In this document: in pieces, positions 7,926 to 16,555 of the stretch
Numbering within the stretch: position 1 is the stretch's first letter
Layout of the letters: each line of letters begins with the position of its first letter
Program-made: the position numbers and the translations under genes
Assembly (NCBI GenBank): GCA_963721725.1
Contig: CAVRLX010000028.1
Span: 1 to 16,581 of the forward strand
DNA length: 16,581 bases
Origin: RI-153 sp963721725
Lineage (GTDB): Bacteria; Chloroflexota; Anaerolineae; Caldilineales; Caldilineaceae
Direction of reading: 5' to 3'
The notes under the pieces: generated by a model
Database searches by the model: none
The model's input: the letters and a program-made list of their open reading frames with translations, nothing else
What the model was told of the DNA's origin: nothing

Positions 7926-7988
7926 GGTGCGACGCACTCGCCACACAAATTTTTTACAACCAATCTACTTATGGCGAGTGGTCGCACC
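7926..7988. repeat. 17-bp inverted repeat with AT-rich centre upstream of the FmdE-family gene
   Basis: Arm 7926-7943 pairs with arm 7972-7988 over 17 bp, with a single extra G at about 7934-7935 of the left arm. The centre (7944-7971) is strikingly AT-rich and contains a run of T. It lies between the stop of the 128-residue gene and the start of the FmdE-family gene. There is no T-tail after either arm, so it does not look like a classical terminator. An operator for a dimeric regulator or a small dispersed palindromic element are the alternatives. Confidence 0.75.
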
Positions 7989-8004
7989 TGTATAGGTATC
8001 AAGG

Positions 8005-8391
8005 TTATTCCTGCAACAGACCGCCCCACACTTCCATGTCCAGTTCGATCTCATGGCGGTTGAGGATGTTGTCCAGTTGATCGGCGGCTTGGGGAAGATC
8101 GGCCAGATCGAGCGCCACCATGTCCAGGTCGTCCAGCGTGGCGTCGGTGACATAGGCTTTTTCAAACGCCTGTTTGGGGTCGAGCCAATAGCCGCTGGCT
8201 GCCAGCTTGCCCCATTGGGTCATAAAATAGATCAGCACATAGCGCCGCCCGCTGGGGTGTTCATCGGCAATGCGCGCGCCGTCCAGGCTGATGGGATAGA
8301 GAAAATCCACATCGGCCTGGGTGCGCGCCGCCCGATAGTAGCGGAGCCGTTGGGTACGGTTGAAGCGGTAGATTGCGCCGGGAATGAGCAT
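8005..8391 (-). CDS. Hypothetical protein, ~128 residues
   Basis: I do not recognise the family. The start ATG 8391 is chosen over TTG 8403, though neither has a clear ribosome-binding site. The product is soluble. The N-terminal half is beta-rich and aromatic (MLIPGAIYRFNRTQRLRYY, then RYVLIYFMTQWG), and the C-terminal half is acidic and helical. It lies between yaeQ and the FmdE-family gene on the same strand with gaps of ~140 and ~105 nt, so co-transcription is possible. The high aromatic and charged content and uninterrupted frame support a real gene. Confidence 0.72.
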   Translation of the reverse strand: MLIPGAIYRFNRTQRLRYYRAARTQADVDFLYPISLDGARIADEHPSGRRYVLIYFMTQWGKLAASGYWLDPKQAFEKAYVTDATLDDLDMVALDLADLPQAADQLDNILNRHEIELDMEVWGGLLQE

Positions 8392-8534
8392 AGGATTGGG
8401 CAAATGGGTGATTGAGCGATTCCAGATCGCTATTCGTGCTTTTTGCCGGGTGTGTCCTGTAATTTCAGCATCTCGGCCAGCGGATCCCCATTATCCCTCA
8501 TCCCCTGTTCGCTTTTCGATGCCGTTTGTCTGTC

Positions 8535-9092
8535 TCATCCCTCGTGGCTGGGCTGACCAATGGAATGTTCCAACAGCGGGCTTTCCACCACATGATCGCC
8601 CACAGATACATAAATCTGCCCCGCTGTGACGGTGACAGAGAGCACGCTGCGCCGTTCCATTAGCGCCGCCAGTTCGTCAATAAAGCCACGCCTAAAGCTA
8701 TAGATTGGGATCTCTTCGGCGCGGTGGATCTTCTTGCCGGCCAGTTGGCTGAGCAATTTCTCCACATCGCGGTGGGTGTAAATGGCGATGCGCTCGGCGG
8801 CCCGGCTGCCGCGATGAATGCGCTCGGCGTCGGGCATCCCCACTTCGATCCACGTCTTGAGTTGCCCCGTAAGATCACGTACCCAGACGGCGGGTTCATC
8901 GCCCGCCGCCACGCCCTGGGTCAGCGCGATCCCTTCGGTGTATTCCAGGCAATAGGCCAGCACGCGCACGGTCATATACTCGGCGGTCTCGGACGGCTGC
9001 CGCGCCACGCGTAGATCGAGGGTCTCGTAGACGCCGCGATCCACGTTGGAGAGTTCAATGCTGAGGTTGTACAGAGTTGCCGAAAGGGCCAT
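8535..9092 (-). CDS. yaeQ: YaeQ family protein, 185 residues
   Basis: The sequence follows E. coli YaeQ closely in length (181 residues in E. coli) and order of motifs: MALSATLYNLSIELSNVDRG at the start, ARQPSETAEYMTVRVLAY at ~30-47, DEPAVWVRDLTGQLKTWIEVG at ~65-85, and a C-terminal VSVGDHVVESPLLEH. YaeQ adopts a PD-(D/E)XK nuclease-like fold; its biochemical role is not established. ATG 9092 starts the protein exactly at the conserved N-terminus. It follows the UPF0182 gene by 70 nt. After the TGA the same frame stays open for 34 codons (to 8430), but full length is already reached at 185. Confidence 0.92.
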   Translation of the reverse strand: MALSATLYNLSIELSNVDRGVYETLDLRVARQPSETAEYMTVRVLAYCLEYTEGIALTQGVAAGDEPAVWVRDLTGQLKTWIEVGMPDAERIHRGSRAAERIAIYTHRDVEKLLSQLAGKKIHRAEEIPIYSFRRGFIDELAALMERRSVLSVTVTAGQIYVSVGDHVVESPLLEHSIGQPSHEG

Positions 9093-9128
9093 AACGCTCG
9101 TTTCTTAAGCCAAACCAGAGAAATATTG

Positions 9129-9160
9129 ATCCACGAAGGCCACGAAATTTCACGAAGGCA
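9129..9160. repeat. Short CACGAA iteration in the UPF0182-yaeQ gap
   Basis: Three CACGAA units lie at 9132-9137, 9141-9146 and 9151-9156, spaced 9 and 10 nt, giving CCACGAAGGCCACGAA and a diverged third copy. It resembles the CCTTCGTGG-type iterated repeats often found between bacterial genes; that resemblance is from memory and untested. Confidence 0.5.
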
Positions 9161-9162
9161 TG

Positions 9163-12100
9163 TTACGGCACAGGTGTGGCTTCAACTTCGCCTTCAGCCT
9201 CCGGCGTCACAGGGATTTCTTCGCTCTCGGCTGGCAAAGGCACACCGGAGACCTGGGCCATCTGTTGCAAGATCTGCTCCAGCGCGTTGATCTGCGTGCC
9301 GTATGCTGTCCAGTCGCCAGAGCGCAGCGCCTCTTGGGCCAGGGTATAGCGGGTATTGGCTTCGGTGATTAGCTGCTCCAATGTTGCCAGTTCCAGCGAA
9401 CTGCCGCCCGCTTCGCCCAGGGTAATTTGCGCGGCGTCACTGGTCACCGGCAGCACTCCATCGTTGCTGAGCAAAGTCGTAAAGGCGGTTTCGTTGAGAA
9501 TCTCGCTGCCGAAGATCTCCGCCAGCGCCAGCCCCAGATTTTCGGCCATCACTACCCGATCCGCCGTGGCGAGGATCACCCGCTTGAGTTCGGGAATGCG
9601 GCCATTGGCGGCCTGCAAATAGAGCGGCTCTACATAGAGCAGACCGCTGCCCACGGGAATCACCAGCAGGTTGCCGCGGATCACCTGGCTCCCCTGTTGG
9701 TTCCACAGGCTTAGCTGCGACGAGATCACCGGATCCTGATCAATACGCGCTTCCACCTGTTTGGGGCCATAGAAGAGCGTATCTTTGCCAAACTGATAGA
9801 CGACCTTTTCGCCATATTTGGCCGGATTACTCTGCGCCGCCAGCCATGCGATCATGTTTTCACGGTTGGCCGGCGTAAAGGGCAAGATCTGGATAAAGTC
9901 CAAGCCTTCTCGCCCTGGCAATTCCATCAGCACATAATAAGGTTCCATGAGTACGCTAGAACTCTCGAAGACTTCCTGCGGCCATTCCCACACATCCTCG
10001 CGGTTGTAAAACTCCCCCGCATCGGTCATGTGATAGGTGCGGAAAATCTCAGCCTGAATCGAAAATAGCTCGTTGGGATAGCGAATGTGGCGCAGCAGCG
10101 ATTCAGGCATCTCGCCCATGGGCACAAAGAGATCGGGGAAAATCTGGCTATAGGCCGCAATAATCGGCTCGTCGCTGTCCACGACATAGAAGGTGGTCTT
10201 GCCTGTGTAGGCATCGGTGACAATTTTCACGGAATTACGAATATAGTTGAGCGGCCAGCGCGGCAAGAGCGGATTGTTCGATTCCAGCGGCGTGCTATAG
10301 GGGAAGAGGCTGCTGGTAGTGTAGGCATCCTGATACCAGTAGAGCCGGCCATCTTCGGCCAAGACAATATAGGGGTCGTCGTCGAAGTGTAAGAAAGGGG
10401 CCACTTCTTCGACGCGCTCGGTGATCAGCCGCCGCCACAGCAACTTACTCTCTGGCATAATGGCGTCGGTGAGCAAGAAGTTAATGTCACCAAAGCGCAG
10501 GGCAAAGACAAGCCGGTTGAGCCATCCGCCAATCGGAATGCCCGTATCGGCCTCAAAGCGGGTAAAGACGTTGCCCGCCTCGGCGGGATAGTCAAACTCG
10601 GCCTGTTCGGTGCGCACGATGACATAGCCATTGGTGCGCTCGCCAAAGTAGATCTGCGGCGTGGTAATGTCGAGCACACCAACCGGGGGCAGATCTTTGA
10701 GCAAGAAGCGCGGCAGGCCGTCGCGGGTGACCTCGGCCACTGGTGAAATCGCCACACCATAGCCGTGTGTGTAGACGAGACGGCGGTTAACCCAGGTTTG
10801 CGCTTCGTCGGACAGCCCTTCGGGGTAGAGTTCGCGGGCGGCCAGCATTACCTGTTGCGTTTTGCCGTCAATCAAGTAGCGGTCCACATCAATGTCGTTG
10901 AAAATGTAATATTGGCGCAGTGCCTGAATCTGATTATAGGTGAGGAAAAGCGGGCGATAGTCCCACAGGCGAATGTTGAGAATCGTCTCCGGTTCGGCCA
11001 GCAACGCCTCACTGGTGATCTCCTCCACGGCCCGATAGTTGACGACCTCTACACTATCCAGCTCATAGGCCGCACGGGTCAGATCAATATTGTGATCAAT
11101 GTACTCCCGCTCCAGGGTAAACTCGTTTGGCTCCACCTGGAATTGTTGCACCAGACCCGGATAAAAGTTGCCCGCCACTAGCGAGATCCCAAACCAGACC
11201 ACCAACACCCCGGCCATGATACGCCATGTGCGGCGCAGAAAGACATTCGCCAAGAGCAGCAGCGCAGCAATAATCGTCACGACAATCAAAATATTATAGG
11301 CAGGCAACTGGGCGTTGACATCGGTGTAGCCTGCTCCAAAGACCGCGCCGCGGTGGCTATAGAGCAGTTTATAAGAATCTAGCCGATATTGCCAGGCGAT
11401 GAGCAACAAAATCAACGCCCCCAGCGCGCTCAGGTGGCCGCGCACCAGCGCGTTGGCATACCAGCCGCGCCAGCCGATGCCGCTGACCAAGCGCCGTGGC
11501 GATTAACGTCATCACCACCGTTGTCATTAACCAATTGCGCGCAAGTTGCCAGACCGGCAGCGTGAAAATATAAAAGCCAGCATCGTGGTTGAAGATCGGC
11601 TCAGTAATATTAAAGGCGGTCTGGTTCAGATAGAGCAGCACCTGCTCCCATGCGCCGGACAGCCCCGATCCCATAAAGAAGGCAAAGACGGCCACCACCA
11701 GCATTATAATGGGCATCACACGCAGCCCAAAGGCCAGCGCGATTTGGCTGAGCGGCGTCTCGTCCAGCCCGCGTGGCTCGAAGCGCCGCGCCAGCAGAAC
11801 GTTAAGCATCACAAAGAGCCAGAAGAAGATCGCCCCCACCGTCAGCAATGTCAACGAGGCCGTAATCCGTGTGGTGAAAACCGAAGCATATTCCAAACTT
11901 TGATACCAGAGCCAGTCGGCATAGTAGCTCAAGCTGCGGTTAAAAAATGTAATCACCAAAAACGGAATAATGATCCACCAAAGGCCGCGCAAACTGCCCT
12001 GGGGCATGGGGCTGCCGCCACCACCGCCACCACCCGGTCGTCTGCCGCCATCACCTGGCCCGTCGTTACCACCGCCACGGTCAAGCAACTCTTCTTCAAT

Positions 12101-12163
12101 CGACGGCCAGTCTTCATCGTTCAACGAATCGATTAGTTCACGAAATGGATCGCGTTGTCTCAT
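9163..12163 (-). CDS. UPF0182 family (COG1615) large membrane protein, ~999 residues (frameshifted)
   Basis: The repaired protein has a charged cytoplasmic start, a Gly-rich stretch at ~30-50 and seven likely transmembrane helices: about 60-75, 100-125, 145-165, 205-225 and three more over the next ~110 residues. Family hallmarks are YADWLWYQSLEYASVF at ~81-96 and HDAGFYIFTLP at ~193-203. A ~650-residue extracytoplasmic region follows with IDHNIDLTRAAYEL, YTHGYGVAISPV, PQIYFGE and QQGSQVIRGNLLVIPV, ending in an acidic Pro-rich tail. The family is widespread in actinobacteria, cyanobacteria and Chloroflexota; its function is unknown. An extra base at the AA 11489-11490 (TT on the coding strand) breaks the frame after helix four; removing it joins TLIATAL to VSGIGWRGWYANALVRGHL. 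ATG 12163 has an AAAGGA site 8 nt upstream. Confidence 0.95.
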
Positions 12164-12238
12164 TCAAATCATCCTTTGGGTGTAGGTCAGATTTTCATCT
12201 CACCCTGTCGAGATGTCAGGTCCGGCGTTATATACCTC

Positions 12239-12244
12239 ATTGTA
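12239..12244 (-). promoter_or_regulatory. Candidate extended -10 element for the UPF0182 gene
   Basis: On the minus strand TGG TACAAT forms an extended -10 (TGn plus five of six consensus bases). A leader of ~70 nt would precede ATG 12163. No good -35 is seen, and a nearby TATATA is an alternative, so this is tentative. Confidence 0.4.
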
Positions 12245-12311
12245 CCAGAGATAGACCGCTCCTCATATCCGGCGGCATGAAGGGGTGGCATCTGGGTTTG
12301 GTCCCTCGATA

Positions 12312-12328
12312 TGATATAATCGCTGGTA
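12312..12328 (+). promoter_or_regulatory. Extended -10 promoter with leaderless start
   Basis: TGATATAAT (12312-12320) is a perfect extended -10 element (TGn-TATAAT). The A of the ATG at 12328 lies 8 nt after its end, exactly where transcription would begin. No Shine-Dalgarno sequence precedes the ATG. The -35 region is weak, as is usual for extended -10 promoters. Confidence 0.7.
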
Positions 12329-13233
12329 TGTCTCAAAACCATCTGGCCGCGTTGAATCTCCAGTTTATGCACAACACCCCCCGCCAGCGGCATTTTTTGG
12401 CGCACCTGCTGCCTGCTTTGTACAGCGAACCCTGGCTCAAGGCCATCTGGCTTTCGGGTTCGTTTGCCCGTGGCGATGCCGACCGCTGGAGCGATCTCAA
12501 TCTGCACTTGCTGGTCGATGATGATCGCGCAGCCACCTTGCAAGCGGATCTCACGGCAATCTTGGATGGCGCTCTCCCGTTGGGCTGGCATCATTCTCTT
12601 GAGGCGGCTGAGTTGATCAAAGGTCTCACCTTTGTGGAAAATGGGCTGGACGCCCACGGTGGGGTTGCCTTCGATCTGCGCTGGACAGATCTCGGTCGTC
12701 TGCAAAATCAGCTTGAGCGCTATCGTCCGTTGCGGTTGCTCTTTGCCCACCCTGCCCTTCCCGCCGATCTGTATGATTTTCTATCCGCCCCACGCCCGGC
12801 GCTCTCTGCCCCTGATGCTGAGATCATCGCTGCCACGCTGGCCTATTTCTGGGTGCAACTGGCCCGCCTGCCTGCGGCGCTGAACCGGGGCGAAGATCTG
12901 GCGGCCCAACAGCTTGTGGCCGAAAGCCGGCGGGCGCTCACCGATCTGGTGGTGGCGCTGAATGGCGCACACCGTCCCGCGTCGGTGGCCCGCATTAACC
13001 AATATTTAGGGCCAGCCCAACTTGACGCCTTCCAGAAAACGCTCCCCGCCGCCGAGATCACCCCTGCCCTTTGGATTGGACAGGCCGTGGCCCTGATCGT
13101 GCTCTATCGCTGGTATGCACCGCAACTGGTGGAGATCTATGGCGTTGCCTATCCCCATGCCCTCGAACGCACAGCCCTAGCTTTGCTCTCCGGCGAAGTG
13201 CAGGGCTGGCCTGCCCTGATCCGCACTGGTTGA
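12328..13233 (+). CDS. Nucleotidyltransferase-like protein, 301 residues
   Basis: The N-terminal domain carries the Pol-beta-type nucleotidyltransferase signature GSFARGDADRWSDLNL at residues 44-59, with a later strand GGVAFDLRW that could supply the third acidic residue. In the usual motif the second Asp of the SDxD pair binds metal; here N58 takes its place, so activity may be weak or lost. A helical C-terminal region resembles the four-helix substrate domain of kanamycin-nucleotidyltransferase-like proteins. The frame is open further 5' but the promoter at 12312-12320 places the start at ATG 12328. The glycosyltransferase gene begins 9 nt after the stop, so the two are very likely co-transcribed. 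The substrate is unknown. Confidence 0.82.
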   Translation: MSQNHLAALNLQFMHNTPRQRHFLAHLLPALYSEPWLKAIWLSGSFARGDADRWSDLNLHLLVDDDRAATLQADLTAILDGALPLGWHHSLEAAELIKGLTFVENGLDAHGGVAFDLRWTDLGRLQNQLERYRPLRLLFAHPALPADLYDFLSAPRPALSAPDAEIIAATLAYFWVQLARLPAALNRGEDLAAQQLVAESRRALTDLVVALNGAHRPASVARINQYLGPAQLDAFQKTLPAAEITPALWIGQAVALIVLYRWYAPQLVEIYGVAYPHALERTALALLSGEVQGWPALIRTG

Positions 13234-13242
13234 CCCTTCCCC

Positions 13243-14386
13243 ATGCGCATTGTTTTTGTGGCCCCCTTTGGCCTGGGTCAAAAGACCACGGTCTGGGCGC
13301 GTACGCTGCCCTTGGCGCGTCATTTGGCTGGGCGCGGCTGCCAAGTCACGCTCCTCATCCCGCCCTGGGACACCCCCAGCGACGCCGGGCGCGTTTGGGA
13401 CGATGGCGGCGTGCGCCTGATCAACGTGGCGTTGGGCGGCGGGTTACCACTGATCACCGCGCGGCTGCTGCGGGAGATCGACCGCTTGCAGCCTGACATT
13501 GTGCATCTCGTCAAGCCGCGGGCCTATGCCGGGATCGTGGGCTGGCTGCTCTGGCAACGGCGGCGCTGGGCCAGGCGGGGGCCGCGGCTGCTCTTGGATG
13601 TAGACGATCTGGGAAGCGGCGTGGTCGCCGATCGGCGGCTACGCATGGCCTGTGGCGCGCTTTTTGGATCGGCAAGAGCGCTGGGGCATCACCCACGCCG
13701 ACGGCATCAGCGCCGCCAGCCACTGGCTCGAAGCAAAAGTGGGCGAGATGTCACCAGGGACGCCGCTGCTCTATCTGCCCAATGGGATTGTGCCCCCCGC
13801 CGAGGCCGTGCCAGCGCTCCCTATGCTGTCAACGCCAACGGTGCTGCTCTTTAGCCGTTTTGTAGAAGTGGACCCGGCGTGGATGGGGGCGTTCTGGCAG
13901 TCGTTGCAACAGATGACACCGAATGTGCGGATTGTGGTGGGGGGGCAAGCCCTGCAACCGGCGCGTGAAGCGGCCTTTCGGGCGGCGCTTAAAGCCGATC
14001 AGGGCACTGTCGACTGGGTGGGCTTTGTCTCGGCGGCGGAGTTGACGGCGCTGTATGCGCGGGTGCACTGTGCCATCTTCCCTGCCGCGGATCTGCCGTT
14101 GAATCAGGCCAAGTGTAGTGTGCGACTGGCAACCACTTTGCTGCGCGGCGTGCCGGTGGTTGCCAGCGCCGTGGGCGAACAGGCGCACTATGGCGCAAAC
14201 GGGGCGGCGGCGCTGGTGGCGGCCCATGCCTCGCCAGCCGAATTTGCCGAGGTTGTGGCTGGCATACTGGCCCAGCCCCAGCGCCAGCGCGATCTGGCGG
14301 TCAGCGCCCGCCAGCGGCTGCTCGCTCACTATGATTGGGCAAGGTTGGGCGAAACTTTATACGACTTCTATCAAGCACTGGGATAA
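13243..14386 (+). CDS. GT4-type glycosyltransferase (GT-B fold), ~380 residues (frameshifted)
   Basis: The N-terminal GT-B half reads MRIVFVAPFGLGQKTTVWA, then LARHLAGRGCQVTLLIPP, QPDIVHLVKPRAYAG and a LLLDVDDLGSG strand; the C-terminal half has GISAASHWLE, LYLPNGI, VRIVVGG, the WVGFVSAAELTALYARVHCAIFPA block and LRGVPVVASAVGEQAHY. This is the GT4 pattern: transfer of a sugar from a nucleotide or lipid donor to an unknown acceptor. The usual EX7E catalytic glutamate pair is not seen; that segment reads LNQAKCSVRLA. An extra base, best placed in the T5 run 13661-13665, breaks the frame; removing it gives RMACGALLDRQERWGITHADG. There is no ribosome-binding site at ATG 13243, so translation probably depends on coupling to the upstream gene. 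It converges on trmI with 5 nt between stops. Confidence 0.88.
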
Positions 14387-14391
14387 CCCGA

Positions 14392-15358
14392 TTAGCCTGG
14401 CAGCGGCAGTTTGGGGTATTTCGGCCCGCCTGCTTGGATCTCGGCGGCGCGGCGTTCTTCTTCGACGGCGATATGGGCGGCCACTTCCTTGCGGGCTTCG
14501 TAGCGTTTACGATCTTCCGAAAGCCAGCGTCGCGGGTCAGACGCATCCACCACGGGACGCGCCGAGATGAGAAATCCCGTATGACCCACCATGTCGTCAT
14601 CAGGGCGCAGGCGGTCAGGCACAGCTTTATAGCGGCGCAGCAACAGTTCTTCCACCTCAATATTGGCAAAACCGCTCTCTTCCAGCGCGCCGATGAGATC
14701 AATAACTTGATTGGCGGTGGGCACAAGGCTGGCGAAAAAGCCGCCAGGACGCAATGCCTCGCGTACCGCCTCAATGTGATTCCACGGCGCGCGCACGTCT
14801 AAAAAGACGGCATCAACACCGCGTTGGCGAAAGCCATCGCCAATTGAGCCTAGATGCATCTCCACATGGTCCAACAGCCCTGTGCGCTCCAAATTTTCAC
14901 GGGCAATGGTGTAGTTTTCCGGGCGCACTTCATAGGTATAGACTTTGCCGCCGGGCGAAATCGTCCACGCCAGCGCAATCGTGAGCGCGCCGGCTGCCTG
15001 TGCCCGCTTCGATCACATGACTGCCTGCCCGCAGGCTCAGACGATGGATCAGATAGGCCGCATCTTTGGGATAGATGATCTGGGTGTTGCGCTTGATGCG
15101 GGTCATGAGATCGGAGAGAGACGGCTCCATCAGCAACATCGGGTGACCGATCTGGCTATAGACCGTGGTTCCCAGGGGCTGCCCAATCAGATCCGAGTGT
15201 TCCAAGTGGCCGAGATTGGTGTAAAACCGGCGACCGGGGTGCAGTTCAATCAGGTAACGTTTCCCGGCATCGGTGACCAGAATCACCAGTTGCCCGGCAA
15301 TTGTGATGGCAGATCGGCGGGAAACCCAGGGATAGGCATGGGGCGTGGCGTCGCTCAC
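14392..15358 (-). CDS. trmI: tRNA (adenine-58-N1)-methyltransferase TrmI (frameshifted), ~321 residues
   Basis: The enzyme methylates N1 of A58 in the T-loop of tRNA using S-adenosylmethionine. The N-terminal beta-barrel domain (~1-90) contains GKRYLIELHPGRRFYTNLG; IGHPMLLMEPSLSDLM and QIIYPKDAAYLIHRL follow; motif I is HVIEAGTGSGAL when repaired. Further motifs are VYTYEVRPE, DAVFLDVRAPW (the conserved D-P/A-W region), GGFFASLVPTANQV and DDDMVGHTGFLISARP. A charged C-terminal extension of ~50 residues goes beyond typical bacterial TrmI lengths. The extra base lies in GG 14992-14993, inside motif I, and its removal restores the SAM loop. The GTG start at 15358 agrees with a TATAAT promoter ~40 nt upstream. 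Confidence 0.93.
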
Positions 15359-15402
15359 AGGTTCTCTTTGCTCCGAATAGATGGCGGCTGCTTAATGGCC
15401 GC

Positions 15403-15431
15403 ATTATACCCCAGCCGCGGGGAGCGCCCAA
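15403..15431 (-). promoter_or_regulatory. Sigma70-type promoter for trmI
   Basis: On the minus strand there is a perfect -10 TATAAT (15403-15408), a 17-nt spacer and TTGGGC as the -35 (15426-15431). The predicted leader is ~40 nt before GTG 15358. Confidence 0.75.
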
Positions 15432-15487
15432 GCCAGCGCTGTCTCAACGGGATCGCGCGCATGGAGTCTGGCGGATGATCCCAAAAA

Positions 15488-15516
15488 TTGCTGAAAACTC
15501 GGCCTCTTGATATTGT
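15488..15516 (+). promoter_or_regulatory. Candidate promoter for the lipoprotein gene
   Basis: TTGCTG (15488-15493), a 17-nt spacer and TATTGT (15511-15516) are present, with a leader of ~42 nt to ATG 15565. The match is partial. Confidence 0.4.
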
Positions 15517-15564
15517 CTGTGCATACGTCTGCTTGTTTATCCATGCTTGACAGGAGGAAGCTTG

Positions 15565-16555
15565 ATGCGTAAACCGATAAGGATGTGGGCGGTATTCATA
15601 ATGGCGCTGTGGCTCTTGGCGGGGTGTGCGCCGCGCGTGGGCACGTCTCTTTCCGAATCCATGGGCAGCGACGAGTTATACTTTGATTTGCCTGTGCTGG
15701 TCATTGATTTTGATAACGTCGGCCAGGCGTCGATTAACCTGCCCGCCGCCCAACTGGGCGCATCGTCGGGGATCAATCTGGACGCTCTGGCCCTGTCGCC
15801 AGAATGGGTTGGCTATTTCACCACGGCCAATATCCAACATTTGCAGATCATCAACGACGCCCAGGGGTTGACCATTTTGGTCAACGGACAGCCTGTGCCG
15901 TCGCTGGTTTGGGATGAAGATTCGCTGGTGGCAACCGCCGAGACTGTGGGCAGTCTGGGGATTGCCCTGCCTGTGCTGGACAAAGTGTTGCCGTTGGTGC
16001 AACAGATGGGGCTTGGGATTGCGCTGCGTTTTCCGCTGGGCGACGGTGTGGATGTGATCCCGCTGGGGCAGATTACTGAAAGTCCGGCGGCGGCTACGGC
16101 CCAACAGGTGCAACAGGAATTTCTGGCTGCCGTGGGCACGCCGCCGCGCGATTAACCTGCCCGTGGTCTATGATGCCGAGGGGAATTTCACCGTGGGCGA
16201 TCTGAGCGCCGCCGAGTTGACCGCCTTGACCGGCGCTTCGTTGGATGCGCTGAAACTGGATGCTGGTCTGATCGCAAATCTCACTGCCGCTGGCGTCAAG
16301 ACCATGAGCTTTGAAACCGCCCCCGATGGCATTCACATGGCTGTCAACGGTCAGCCCTTGCCCACGATCTCGTGGGGGCGTGGCGAACTCCAAAATGTGA
16401 TTGACATTGCCAGCCGATCGGGGCTGCTGCAAGCGGCTCGGCCCGATCTGGACATTGCCAGCATTCTGGAAACCGTGGAAAGCCTGCTGCCGGTGATCCA
16501 GACCGCCGACGCCTCGATTATGATCTTCCTGCCCGGTTCGGCGTTGGGAAATTAG
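15565..16555 (+). CDS. Lipoprotein with two related repeats, ~329 residues (frameshifted)
   Basis: A signal peptide with lipobox LLAGC places the lipidated Cys at residue 21, so the protein is expected to be anchored to the outer face of the membrane. ATG 15565 has AGGAGGA (15552-15558) at ideal spacing; an upstream in-frame TTG at 15547 is rejected. The mature part contains two similar units: each runs through a LDAL helix, a short strand, VNGQPVP or VNGQPLP (15883-15900; 16346-16363), a Trp-containing turn, and a Leu/Val-rich helix, and ends in a hydrophobic strand. The frame is broken by an extra base at ~16146-16148; removing it joins AAVGTPP to AINLPVVYD. I do not recognise the family; a binding or scaffold role at the surface is possible. 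No catalytic motif is seen. Confidence 0.87.

Noticed and set aside
8414..8429. AGCGAT/ATCGCT hairpin upstream of the 128-residue gene
   Set aside because: The stem is only six bp with no T-tail; this is within chance expectation.
12145..12327. Upstream extension of the nucleotidyltransferase frame
   Set aside because: It overlaps the start of the divergent UPF0182 gene, and the extended -10 promoter places the start at 12328.
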